Assembly: GCA_018873225.1 (NCBI GenBank)
Contig: JAEILZ010000010.1
Span: 310,001 to 374,000, forward strand
Direction of reading: 5' to 3'
DNA length: 64,000 nt
Source of the DNA: [Phialemoniopsis] sp. UDSM-2020
Lineage: Eukaryota > Ascomycota > Sordariomycetes > Thyridiales > Thyridiaceae
Shown: in pieces, positions 1 to 11,172 of the stretch
How the letters are laid out: every line of letters begins with the position of its first letter
Numbering within the stretch: position 1 is the first letter of the stretch
Notes under the pieces: model-generated
What the model was told of the DNA's origin: nothing
Seen by the model: the letters and a program-made list of their open reading frames with translations, nothing else
Database searches by the model: none
Translations under genes and position numbers: made by a program

Positions 1-580
1 AGAGGTAGGTCCCGTCAAAGTAGCCCGAGAAGGGCGGGTGCGTCCAGGTGCTCGGGTCCGCGACGGGGACGACGTCCTGGTGAGCGGCGAGCATGATGGG
101 CTTGAGCGAGTCGTCGCTGCCCTTGAGCGTGTACACGAGGCCGAGGCGGTTCACGATCTCCTTGGTCATGCGGGCGTGGCTGTGGCGGCGGCATGTCAGC
201 ACTCATCGCCGCACGGGTTCTAAATGGAAGCGAGTCACTCACACGTTGGGGAATTTCTCCTCCAGGACCTTGTGCAGGTCGAGGAACACCTCCCATCTCT
301 CGTCAATGTCGACCTCGTCCATGTCGTCGAAGCTGATTGAAGGCACGCGCACAATGGCGCTGTGCCTGTCGACCTGCCGCTTCAGAGCTTGGTCGCCGGA
401 GAATAGGTCCGTTGCCGGGGGGAAGCCATCATCGCCCGGCGTGACGGAACGAGGTAGGTCGCACCTGAACTTCCGGCTGGAGTCGAGCTCGTGGATCAGC
501 GCATTCTGAGCGTTTGGTTCGCTAAGAACGGCTGCGGCGGCAGCAGAAGCAAGCCCGAGGCAGAGCAGCTGGCGATACAT
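1..580 (-). CDS. Secreted M20-family carboxypeptidase (carboxypeptidase S-like), 3' end beyond window
   Basis: A zinc-dependent exopeptidase that would release C-terminal residues from peptides in a secretory or vacuolar compartment. The first exon (580 to 243) starts with a hydrophobic Ala-rich signal peptide of about 20 residues. It then carries the M20 N-terminal pattern RHSAIVRVPSISF and an LHKVLEEKFPNV segment. A 63-base intron (242 to 180, GTGAGT..CACAG) joins in frame to HARMTKEIVNRLGL and the metal-binding motif AAHQDVVPV, where His and Asp are the expected zinc ligand and catalytic helper. WTHPPFSGYFDGTYL follows, and the frame then runs off the left edge. The Glu and the remaining ligands lie outside, so catalytic completeness cannot be judged. 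Family assignment is firm; the exact specificity (CPS1-like or Gly-X carboxypeptidase) is not. Confidence 0.85.
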
Positions 581-1173
581 CTCTGATGGGAGTTTGAGTG
601 CCCTCTTCCAGAGAGATGTTTGCTTTGGAGTTGGAGGGAGAGTGAAGGAAGCATGGCATCATTGGAAGCGAGGATGAGCTGCTCTTTAAAACAATTCCGT
701 CTTGGCGTAGCCGAAGCCGGTGGCCAGACGCGGGGTTCGCAACAGCACTAACGGGCGTGGTACGGCACTTACGGCCAAGCAGCAGGGATCGGATCCGCTA
801 TCCCCACAGCGAAGCTTGCCGGAAGAGGAAGCTAGGTAGGATTGGGTGCCTTTGCTCCGTGATGATGCGATTCCCAGAGTCTGGTACAGGTATGCAGCTC
901 CTGAAGCTTATCGCACACACTGCATGGCAGAGTGCGGAGAAGAAACGGTCGATGGGGTCTAGACAAAGATAAACCTCTCTCTTGCTCCTCTGCCTGCAGG
1001 ACTAGTGATCTCAGACATCATCATGAGTGGCCCGATGTTACGAATAATCTGCGCAGAGAAAGCAACCGAAATCTCATGTGAAAAGCCACGCGAGAGAATT
1101 GAATCTTCCCAGACGTAATCACCTCTTTCCAGCTCTACTCTTCCAGATATCCTTCCTTCCAGGCTATGCAGAA
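581..1173. other. Intergenic region upstream of M20 peptidase
   Basis: This is the presumed promoter of the leftward peptidase gene and the 3' flank of the neighbouring leftward gene. I see no coding pattern longer than chance and no repeat. Confidence 0.5.
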
Positions 1174-2280
1174 TTAGCCTTTACTCTCGATAGTTGCATG
1201 ACGGTACGACTTGCCTCCAGGGATCAAAGCAGCCGCGTACATGACCTGCGAGATGGGCCGCAGGTCGTCGTCGGTATGCTCTTGCAGATGCTGCCTCTCC
1301 CAAAAGCTGATCACCTCCTCGACCCGGGTACGCAGATATTCATCGGGGCCGAAACACAGGAGCCCGAGACACGCACCAAACTCTCTAAACGCAAGCCGGC
1401 GCGAAGCATCGCGGTGCATCAAGCTTGAATACTCTCCGAGAAGCTTGTGACCCGTCCGCAGCGCTTTCTCACCTAAGCCATCGGCCCAATTCTCGTCCTT
1501 GTGGAAGTGGCACATCCACAGGCCCATGCCTAGGTCTAGTGTGTCGCCGCTCGGCGTGAGCTTTCCCTCTCTGTGCATGATCTCCGAATATTCGTCTATC
1601 TCTCTCTGCAGTAAGTTGATGTCTCCGCGACCCTGTCTTTCGGCAGTCTGCTGGAGCAGCCGGTACACGACATAGCCAGTCGCTGCATCTAGGTGGCCTT
1701 CAGAAGCTACCAGAACTTCCTTCATGTCCATTGAGATCTTCCACACCATGCGCAGGCCACCAGATGGCCGCCGCAGAACGAAGCGCGGGTGTACGGCTTG
1801 TGCTAACTCGAGAGCTAAATCGTTGTAGGCAGGGTCATTCGTGGCCAGCGATAGACGGTTGAGGGCAAACATCCATAGAGTCAGGTAGTGGTGGTACTGG
1901 CCGTCACCGTCGCTCCCGGTCGCCGACTCTTTGCCGATCCGCAGTCCCCCATTGAGTGGTTGCTCATCCGTCGCGCCGGGCAGCCTCGATGATCCGTCCC
2001 TGGTACGACCGAGGACGTCGTGCACAGTCTGCACAAGGCGCTTCGCTAGCGTCAGGTACTCGTTGGAGGAAGTTTCTTTGAATAGAGTGATGAAGTTGAC
2101 CACGCCGAAAGCGTCTGTCCAGAGGTAGCGACCGCGATGCCCGCCGGCCCCAGGCTTGTCCGGCGGCATCCACCTAGCCGCTTCCTCTCCTGTTCCCAGA
2201 TCGGCCACCGCACCATATACAATACTAGTAACCCGCACGAAGCGATTGAGTTTTTCTTGGTCCATGTTCGACGGTTGCAT
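1174..2280 (-). CDS. Six-hairpin glycosidase-like (alpha/alpha)6-barrel protein, unknown function
   Basis: An intronless gene of 368 residues. The sequence has alternating helical repeats typical of (alpha/alpha)6-barrel proteins: GRYLWTDAFGVVNFITLFKET near the N-terminus, GQYHHYLTLWMFALNRL in the middle, then AATGYVVYRLLQQTAE and TLDLGMGLWMCHFHKDENW. I recognise these as a family of conserved fungal and bacterial hypothetical proteins related to six-hairpin glycosidases. There is no signal peptide, so the protein is probably cytosolic. Acidic residues that could be catalytic are present (WTDAF, DLGMGLW), but no active site can be assigned. The start at 2280 is the first ATG of the frame; a second Met follows five codons later. 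It lies outside the dense redox region and could be a flanking gene. Confidence 0.75.
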   Translation of the reverse strand: MQPSNMDQEKLNRFVRVTSIVYGAVADLGTGEEAARWMPPDKPGAGGHRGRYLWTDAFGVVNFITLFKETSSNEYLTLAKRLVQTVHDVLGRTRDGSSRLPGATDEQPLNGGLRIGKESATGSDGDGQYHHYLTLWMFALNRLSLATNDPAYNDLALELAQAVHPRFVLRRPSGGLRMVWKISMDMKEVLVASEGHLDAATGYVVYRLLQQTAERQGRGDINLLQREIDEYSEIMHREGKLTPSGDTLDLGMGLWMCHFHKDENWADGLGEKALRTGHKLLGEYSSLMHRDASRRLAFREFGACLGLLCFGPDEYLRTRVEEVISFWERQHLQEHTDDDLRPISQVMYAAALIPGGKSYRHATIESKG

Positions 2281-5200
2281 CTGCTAAATTGGCGGTTTCC
2301 TTCAATATGAAGTGTTTGTTTGGGTTGTTGGATTATTAACCTAAAAACATACATCGGTTCTTGCATTCATCATGGCTCATTGAGTCAAGCTGACATAACT
2401 ATGACGATATCAACCGTTTCTCCACGCCTGAACTTCCACAGCCAAGTTTGACCTTCGAAACGTGAAGAACAGGCATTCTTCTCTCTGGGTCTGTTCAGTG
2501 AAAGAAAAGGCAAAAGTATCTTCTATTTTACTGCTGTCAAGTTGATGTGACATCGCGCTTGTATCACAGCACGCCCACAAAAACCGAAAGATGAAGTCGA
2601 GCATTGCCACCCAGGCTCGGGCAGGGTCTTTTTTAGACGAGGGTCGCTACAAGGGATGTGGTTGTAGTCTCTCACTTTATTACCAGGTTAGGAAATACAA
2701 AGTAGCGGCTGAGACAAGACGAATGCATGCCCCCTGCTATTGTCCTTTTGACGGCCTCGGATATCTCACATTCTAGCTGACCAGACATTTACCATAGCCT
2801 CGTTCATCCTGGGAATTGGAGCCATGTCTCTTTTGCCTTCAGTAGAAACTGAGGCGGAAGTCTGGTACCTCAAATCCCCGCAACCCAGAAGGGGGAGTGA
2901 CCTCGGCGTGGATCCTGTGCAGACAACTACTTAGGGGGAAATCAAGTATTGTGATGCTAGGAATGACCGTTGACTACTTCGCATATTCTAGACATCGACT
3001 CTCACGAGCAATGTTTAGTTGGCATCGCCGACGTGAACCGGCCTGAGACCCTCTGAGCCCCGGAGCAGCCATCCAGGTTGAGCATGCTTTGGATTCAGGC
3101 GCGTGAACTATTGTTCACCCCAAGAATCCTTCTACAACCCTTTTCCGGGACAGCCCGCCCGCTGCTCACACAAGTCTACAGTCGTATACATCATCCAATG
3201 ACCTTGTGCTTTACACCACTAGGCCCCACATCGAGAGCAGCCCCTGACCCAGACTTATGGAGTCCATAGCCTTGATTCATCTTGTATTGATAAAGAGGGG
3301 GGCTATGTGGGATACCACAGCATGAGAAGTAAATACTTTTTGGCTGTGGCGTTCTCTAATGACCCAGAAATTCCGGCCGCTTATCGAAAATCGAGTCGGA
3401 GAACCACTGAGGTGGTGTGGGCATACCAGACTTACCTGAACAGGTGCCTCTGGCTGAGAATCATTGTAGTCATGGTCACGACAATTTATCGAGTCTCTGG
3501 GTACCCGAGGTTTGCTGTGGTCAGCAAATGTTGTCAATCATGACTATTCAGCCTTTTTTCTGATGTAAGAAGGTTAATCAAACGACTTGAAGCCTAGTTT
3601 GAATTAGAACGAACAATCCCCGCGGCCGAATTGAGGTGCTGCGGTTCTTGAGCAGAGGAGAAGTACTTTCCTCTTTCGCTGCTTGAGGATCAAATACAGG
3701 ATGAACCTTTCAAGACAGTGAGGGTGTTAGAGTTAACCCTGATCTGCGAATGTCCTCAGCTTGATTCAACTGACTAAGCTGATCGGATTTATCAGGATCC
3801 AAAACCTGGGTTCAGATATACGACTTCAGTTTATTATCCAGTGCAGACCTGCTATTCCGTGAATCCAAGGCATGATGATACCGGAACTCTCAATACTATT
3901 GAGCAGAGCTACTGATCTTCTAACAAGCTACCTTTCACTTCACATTGTGTGTTGATGCCGTTATAAACGCCTTTGTGCGTAGTTACAAGCTTATATTTGC
4001 CTCCAACACCGCCGTGATGCATCGCCATAGTCCCCATCGAGATCTCGCAACTCGGTTCATCGGCAGTAAATCAGCTAAGGATCATTCAGCGAAGCGCTTG
4101 ATGCTCTGGACCAACTAACATACGTGCCGGATCATGAGAGGAGGCTTGGTCAGTGGGGCTTGCTATCACCTCCATCCAGCGGCCGCCGTCCGGTTGGGGA
4201 TCCCTACCCAAGCGGAAGTCTCTGGGCTGCATCAGGACGGGAAATGAGATAATTTGTGGACCATGTCTTGCCAAAGAAGCACCAACTCTTCAGGGCAAGT
4301 ATCTTTTGACGACCAGTGCCAAGTTCGCCAACATTCCCATGCACCCTATGCAAGAATTGTCGACTGTCTTAATAAGGTGGCCGCCCCTACGTGACTCGAC
4401 CACGAACTCTCGCCCTGGTCCCTCTTCAGTGAGCCCTTCACAATCAGACACACGGACTACCAGACTTCCCCTAGATCTTCCATCTCGAATTCCACTGGAC
4501 CAAACCTCGAGACTCTACCAAGCGGCAGTTCTGAGAGCTCTAGAACAAAATGGTTTGGTATGTGCCGTGGGTGTGCAGGTACGATAATATTGCTTTAGAT
4601 GCCCTCCTTTCCCCGTCCTTCCAGCGACGAGAAAATCCGGTCTATCTTAACAGCGCGATACATTCCGCTTGGTTTCGTCATTTCACTTAATGATTGAGCT
4701 TGGGCACACATATGGACTTCGCTAAGTTCTGATAGCCTCCCACGAGACGAAAACAAGACACCAGCCAAGTTGGAAACTGGTGGTCCAGACCAGCGCAAGG
4801 CTGCATAGACAGTCTCGTATACCACCGTCAGGTTGACGGGCCGACTCTTGTGGAACGCTCCAGCATTTTGTAAGTCGAATATGACCTTCTTGCAGGGCTC
4901 GGCACGGTCAGAAGACACCAAGGAGTTGACACAATACATGCCAGGTCGTGTTTAACAGGACCAGAATGCCCTCTCCTCATCAAGTCGAACAAGAAACTAC
5001 CAGAAGAATTCGATATTAACGGGCACATGATAACGAAGCAAATATGTAAACGAGAGAGGGGTTCGATGATCACAATAGCGAGCTCACGATTTGGGACCAA
5101 GAGGAGAGCATCGTCATGGACCAGCAGCTCGCTCCAGACATTCTCAACAATTCAGCTGCTGTACAAACAACGTGTATTAAGCTCCATGTCATCAAGCCAT

Positions 5201-6027
5201 TTCTATTGTCCAGGTGAGGAGGGACATATTATGCCAGGGGGGAGAAAGAGCAGTAGCTGCGGCTCTCAGTCATAGGTAATGAACCGTTCCTTCATAAGTC
5301 TTATGGACCCCGACCTGTACAGCGAAGTGCTCGCAGCTAAAATGCAGTACCAGACTACATAGGATTTATTCATGCTCGACATTCACCACTGTTTCCTTGT
5401 TCTTTATACCTTACAACATCGATTGATTGGCCTTCGCACCACTGTGGTGCGGTCAACTTCACTGGACAGTGTCATTGGTGGAATATGACTTACCTCCTGG
5501 CTTGCAGTGCGTCGGAAACATCGAATATCGAGGTACGTCTTGCCCAAAGCCGTCTACTTCCATTCAAGTAGGCTAATACTGCTTCTTTCGGGTCTTGCTC
5601 GGCTTAGTGAGATCCGTAAGTGGTTCCATTCGAAACGATCGGTCCGCGGTTTGGCTGCGGTGCAACCTGAGCCACCCATAATCTTCCGATTTCATGATCA
5701 TATCCGGTTCTTCTGGGCTTTCATTGGATGACGTATTCGTACATGCAGTGACCAAGACATTCGATAAAGATGGCGTTTGCAGTTGTTGAAGCATCACGTA
5801 AGATATGTCCTGATCAAGGCAAGTATGAGTACTTCTTATGTCCCAATTAGGAAGTTCCTGAACTGATAAACTTCAAGCATAAATCACATCTCCACGCGAG
5901 ATCCACGAGTCTAAACATAAGAAAAGAGCAGTGCCATTTCAAAAGTCGTCGTTGCCACCTCTGCTGCAGAGTGCCATGGTTCTCGGTTAGATGGGATCTA
6001 TCGAGATTAAAGTTAAACCGATTCAAG
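2281..6027. other. 3.7-kb gene-poor stretch
   Basis: No reading frame here longer than about 145 codons resembles a protein family, and splice-joining neighbouring frames gave nothing recognisable. Base composition is not strikingly AT-rich, so there is no obvious sign of repeat-induced point mutation. I see no terminal repeats. It may hold degraded sequence, regulatory DNA or a lineage-specific gene without homologues. Confidence 0.4.
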
Positions 6028-7708
6028 ATGTATTTGATCTGGGCTGCAGCAGCAGCTGTTGTCTTATGGAGGCTCTATGCCGTCGCCAGTCATTTCTCCA
6101 AGATTCCCAAGCAAGTCCCATGGGCTTACAAAGCGCGATCCTACGCGCCGTACCTCTGGACGCAGATCAGCGGCATCTGGGACACCCCGCCCGCCATCAA
6201 TGAAGCATATCACAAGGTGAGGACACCTCGATAGATACGAAAAGTTCCCTTTGCTGACAGTGCATTCAGTACAGCAAGAAAGGCGCCATTTGCGCCATCA
6301 CTTTGCCATTCAGTCGACCCGAAATCCTTCTGCCTCCGAGTCTCATCCGATGGGTAACATCGCAAAGCGACAAGGTTTTGAGCCCGACTCCTGTCCAGCA
6401 TGAAGTAGTTGGCGCCAAGTACGCCTTTCTTAACTCGTCTGTTCAAGAAGACTTTGCCGTCTACGACATTCTTCGCGTGCAGATGAATAGGAATTTGCCA
6501 AAGCTGATCCCAGGCATCATGGAAGAGCTGGCCTCACAAGTCGACAAGACATTTGGGACCGACACCGAGTGGAAGGAGGTACAGATGTTTCTACTGGTTA
6601 GAGAGGTCATTGCCAGGGTTACTGCTCGTCTTGTTGTCGGAAAGACGCTGTGTAGGCTTTCGAAGCTCTCCTGTGCGCGCACTACTGATCTCGAGGTCGT
6701 GTAGGTGACGATGACGAACTAGTCGACAACCTCTCCAGCTTTTCCAGCAGCGTCTTACCGAGTGCAATTGCCCTGTCGCTGTTCCCTCCCTTCCTCCACC
6801 CTGCCGTTTCTCGTCTCACTTCGATCTTCAACCACATTTACATGCGGAGATCGCTCAAGGCCCTCGGGCCGTACATTGACAAGAAGATAATTGAAGTGGA
6901 GATGGACATGACCAAAGATTCGAAGAGTCTTCCACGAGCGGACGTTCTGACATGGCAGATCGAGGAGGCGCTGCGCAAGAAGGAACCGCAAGCAGGGCTG
7001 GCGGATCGCATCGCTTGCCGCGTCTTTGCCACTGTGTTTGCTGCCCTCGAGTCGACAACACTCACCATGACACACGCCATCTTCAACCTCTGCGCAAGCG
7101 ATTCGACAAAGCATGCCTGGGCGGCGCTCGAGGAGGAGGGCAAGCGCATATTCGTGGCACAGATCGACCAATCCAGCGTCAACAGCCTGGGCCGCGCAGA
7201 CAGCGCGGTGAAAGAGACACTTCGACTGCACACAGCCATCAAGGCCCTGTCCGTACAGGTCATGCCCGCCAACGGAATCTCTTTAGAGGGTCATGATATA
7301 AAGCTGCCTCGGGGTTCTCGCGTCAGTGTTTCGGCTTGGGGTATACATCACGACGAGGAGATCTATCCAGATGCGTACACCTACGATCCGTTCCGGTTTT
7401 CGCGTCCCCATGAGAAGGACACCGTGGGTGATGAGAAGTCAAACACGCATCTTCTCGCCTCGCCCAACGAGAATTATCTTCCATTTGGTTTCGGAAGGCA
7501 TGCTTGTCCCGGAAGATACTTTGCTGCGGTGGAAACGAAGCTGTTCCTGGCGTACCTGGCAGTGCATTATGACATGAAGGAGGTGCACGAACGACCTGGA
7601 TTCATCGCTCTCGGGCATCTGCCGACGCCACCGATCAAGGGCAAGTTGATGATTCGGAGGAAGCAACATATTCCTACGCCTTACATGGGTCAATCGAATC
7701 TGGCGTAA
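6028..7708 (+). CDS. Cytochrome P450 monooxygenase (ent-kaurene-oxidase-like fungal clan)
   Basis: A microsomal haem monooxygenase of 524 residues. Exons are 6028-6216, 6270-6651 and 6705-7708; both introns are 53 bases and the joins stay in frame. The N-terminal segment WAAAAAVVLWRLY is the membrane anchor. The order of motifs is the C-helix region (TPVQHEVVGAKY), ARLVVGKTLCDDDELVDN across the second splice, I-helix FAALESTTLT, K-helix ETLR, DPFRFSR, and haem loop FGFGRHACPGR with the Cys ligand near residue 458. In the I-helix the usual AGxDTT is AALEST, so Glu replaces Asp and Ser the first Thr. The overall pattern resembles P450s that oxidise terpenoids, but the substrate is unknown. It is the left-most redox gene of the accessory region and is followed by a Zn2Cys6 regulator on the same strand. 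Confidence 0.88.
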
Positions 7709-8288
7709 GTACGGGGATTATTGTCATCTGGCGAGACCTACGGAAGGTTGCAGGCTGAAATTTCGATCCCCCTGTCAGGTATCGACTGCTGCGAAGAGGG
7801 TTAACCCACTACCGAACGCCATACAGGTCAATACCTCGCAAGGACGTCTTATATACCCATACCATCTCTGTAGCATGTAGCCGCCACAAGTTGCGTGTTT
7901 TCAACATGCTTGTTTAGTGGAAGTTTTGAGCTTGAATGAACATTGCTCCCACTACGCTCGCTACTTGAGCTGATCTTCCCCAGCAGCAGCCCACTAATTC
8001 GGTGAGAAATAGCGTGTGGATCATTCGTTCTTTTGACTTCCAGACCCCGCAAGCCCGCCTGGAGGATTGCATGTGACCAAGACACTAGCAGCTTAGCTAC
8101 CCCAGACTTAATCAGCCAGTTCCACGAAATACAGCACATTCCCCTGTAATCCTGGAGTCTCCAATTCCTACTTAGTTGAGTGAGCGCTTTCCGTGTGGCC
8201 ATGGGCATTGGTCGACACGCATGGCCGCCCATCAACATATCCACCCGGTGAATAGAGTACGACCGAGGTTGTCTTTCACTTGCACTTA
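7709..8288. other. Intergenic region before the first Zn2Cys6 regulator
   Basis: This is the 3' flank of the P450 and the promoter of the regulator. A GACCGAG heptamer lies at 8261-8267, close to the regulator start. Nothing else is recognisable. Confidence 0.4.
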
Positions 8289-10810
8289 ATGGCTGCCGGA
8301 CAGGCCGGCCGTGCGGCACCTTCCCGCGAGCGAGCGCTGGCTCCGCGTCCTCCGGGCCTCGACATGTCCGCTGCCCTGCCAAGCTCCGAGACAAGTCCAG
8401 GGAATGGCGACAGCCACGCAGAAACGGGGCGTCCTGCCAAACGCAGACGGGTTGCATGTCAGTATTGCAGACAGTCAAAGGTATGGTGCGTCTTTAATGA
8501 GAACTTGAAAGGCACGACTGACCCTGGACTTCAAACACTCAGCTACGTTGCGGAGGGCCAAATGGAGCTACCCAAGCCTGTCAACGCTGTTCCGAGCTTA
8601 GCCGGGAATGCGTTTTTGATACTGACTACAAGCGCGTGAGCAAGAGGACGTAAGCACGCCGCCCTGGCTAGATCCATCCATGTATTACCTTGCATTGCTA
8701 AAACGTGTGGAAAGGACGCTGAACGAACTGGCAAATCATGTTGAAATGCTCAAGGCAGCCAGCACTGTCTCTAACCAGAATTCCGCCTTGCCAATATCAA
8801 CTCCCCGTCGTACCAGCCAGCTGGTCTCTCCTCCTTTACAGCCATCTACGACCCTGCCGTCCGGAGCGCGAGGGGGTCTCGTCACTAACGATTCCCGGCA
8901 AGGTCTCGATGATTGGATCCCTTACACCTCGAACAGTGTGCCCGATGCCAATGTCTCACCGATGTCAACAGGTGCTGGCACGGAGTCTATTCAACCAGAG
9001 CATCACGACCTGCCAAACTTTGAGTCGTCAAATTCACGGACAATAGAGACTATCAAGTTGAGCTCTGATCAAGTGAAACACTTCTTCAAGATGTAGGAAA
9101 CTCATAACAAGAAATCCTGAACCGATGACAAGGCTGATCTGCTGCAGTTACTACTTATACTATCATCCATCCTTTCCAGTCCTTCCCGATTCCGTATCTC
9201 CGGATGCTGTCTATGAATCTTCTCCTCTACTATTCTGGACAATCGTTGTCACAGCGAGTCGCCATGACAGCACCGACTTCTCGCTCCTGCAGACGTTGAT
9301 ACCTGCAGTTAAGAAGTTACTTTGGTCGATCATCGCTGTTGTGCCGCACACACTCCCCTCCCTCCAGGCCATGAGCATCTTTTGCGTGTGGGCCTTTCCT
9401 GTTTCATCAATGCCAACAGACATCACCTTCCTCCTGGCTGGCATTCTCAAGTCAGCAGCCACACATGTCGGGCTACATCGTCCGGAGATCCTAGCGCACT
9501 ATTCTCGGAGCCGCTTTTCGTTGGGGTCGGCTGAGCTTCGCCAGGCCGTCAAGGTCTGGTGCTGCATATATGTTGCAATAGAGGGGTGTGTGAATGCGTT
9601 CTGTATGCAAACTGCGCACGTGGATTGGTACTAACTCAACTCTTAGGGTGGCAATTGGAAATGGGCAAGACCCTTTCCTTCCTCATGATCGTACAATTGA
9701 GCGAGCCTCTGCCGAGTCAAACCCGTTCCAACTGCCAGAATCGCTGCACATAGACATCACAACACAGGCCTTTTGCAACAAGGTGCATCTTGCTGTGGGC
9801 AATCCCGATGGCTTGGATGGGTCGGTTTCGAATTCATGCAGAACCTCGTTGATCAGTGCTCTTGAGTCTGACCTCCGTATACTAGAGACTCGCCTAAGTA
9901 AATCCATGTCCCGTAAGTTCTCTCTTAGCTGCGCGAATGTGAGCTATTGTAATAATGAAACATACTTTCAGACAGGACATCTATCTGCCTGTACTCGGCT
10001 CGTTTCCAACTCCGGGCGTATTCCCTGTTTGACGACGAAGACTCTACATCCCGTAGAGAAAGTGTACTCAAAGCGTATGACGCCGCCTTACACCTCCTAC
10101 AATCATTACGGGAGGGTGAGAAGGCAGGTATTCCAGCGCGATATATAACCATGGCCCACTTAAGACTCTGCTTAACCGCTTCAGTCTTCGTTTCAAAAGT
10201 GGTACATTCTAGCTACGGCCAGTACATCAACGAAGAGCTTGCTATGAAAGCCATCAACGACTGTTTGACCATTTCCAAGCAGTCTTCAGTCGAGGATAAC
10301 GACATAAGTGGCCGAAACACAAAGGTTCTCCCTCAGCTCTGGAGCATTCACAAGTCCCTGGCTGAGTCCAGCCCTTTAACACCCCCTCGACTGTCTCTCA
10401 AGTCCAGATGGCTGTTCAGCATCATGCATGATGGGTTATGGGAATGGAGAGCAAAGCACGCCGGCCAGCCGAGTAACGGGGCGCCTAACCTGCCCCCACC
10501 CGTCATCACACCGGTTTCTACCGACGAAGAGACCTCGGGTGATCGTTTGGAGTCGCCTTCGTTTCGAGCAGGTATTGACAACGAGGGCACTGGAGAGAGA
10601 GCGACTTTTACCGGTGTACCAGATGCGGAGCAATTTCCTTCTCCGTCTCAAGTTGCAGAGGATTCTTGGGGATTTCCAAACGAACAGCAGAGCATCGTGG
10701 GCACTGGGTCCATTACTTCAGAGGCCATGCCCTTCGACTTCCTATTTCCTGATCTCGCTATGCCGTATGATGATGGGAACTGGCTCCAGAGTATGAATGA
10801 AGAGTTTTGA
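8289..10810 (+). CDS. Zn2Cys6 transcription factor 1
   Basis: A nuclear DNA-binding regulator of 739 residues. Exons are 8289-8480, 8543-8649, 8715-9092, 9148-9585, 9647-9912 and 9972-10810; every join keeps frame and several introns have good branch sites (for example TACTAAC before 9647). The binuclear zinc cluster uses Cys 57, 60, 67, 77, 80 and 87, preceded by the basic stretch KRRR, and is interrupted by the first intron. A short coiled coil (TLNELANHVEMLKAAS) for dimerisation follows. The fungal-specific middle region starts at YYLYYHPSFPVLPDSV and continues through VAIGNGQDP. The C-terminus is acidic and may be the activation region. An in-frame Met at 8364 is an alternative start. It sits between two P450/dehydrogenase blocks and is a candidate pathway regulator. 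Confidence 0.88.
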
Positions 10811-11172
10811 GGCAGCGGAAAAGGCGAATAGCTAGGTTGTACGAGGTTATACGGCTGGACGGAAACGTTTCACAAATATATCTCTGGTAGTGTATGAGAC
10901 GCATGATTCGATACGAGGATTCACCGACGGACAGCATGTAGCGTAGCTTGCTGCCATATATCACTTGTTCTTTGCAGTCGTACGTACCGCGTGAGCACAT
11001 GCCATCAGAATTGAGAGAAATCCATCAACATTGTAAGGCATGGCAGCAGCCCAAGCGATATTTGAATGATCAAGTGCGTTCTACCGCCCTATTGCTGCTC
11101 GAAACACTGTTGTCCGTAACTAATAATCTCAATAAGCTATACGCTTCCATATATAGTCCTGCTTAAACCAGC
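10811..11172. other. Convergent 3' intergenic region
   Basis: Lies between the ends of the rightward regulator and the leftward aldehyde dehydrogenase, so both 3' ends and polyadenylation signals should fall here. No gene is seen. Confidence 0.4.

Noticed and set aside
4153..4587. 144-codon frame in the gene-poor stretch
   Set aside because: Low-complexity Ser/Pro/Leu composition, no motif, and no sensible exons on either side.
7849..8478. 209-codon frame on the - strand before and over the start of regulator 1
   Set aside because: It overlaps the first exon of the regulator antisense, has no family resemblance and no supporting splice structure.
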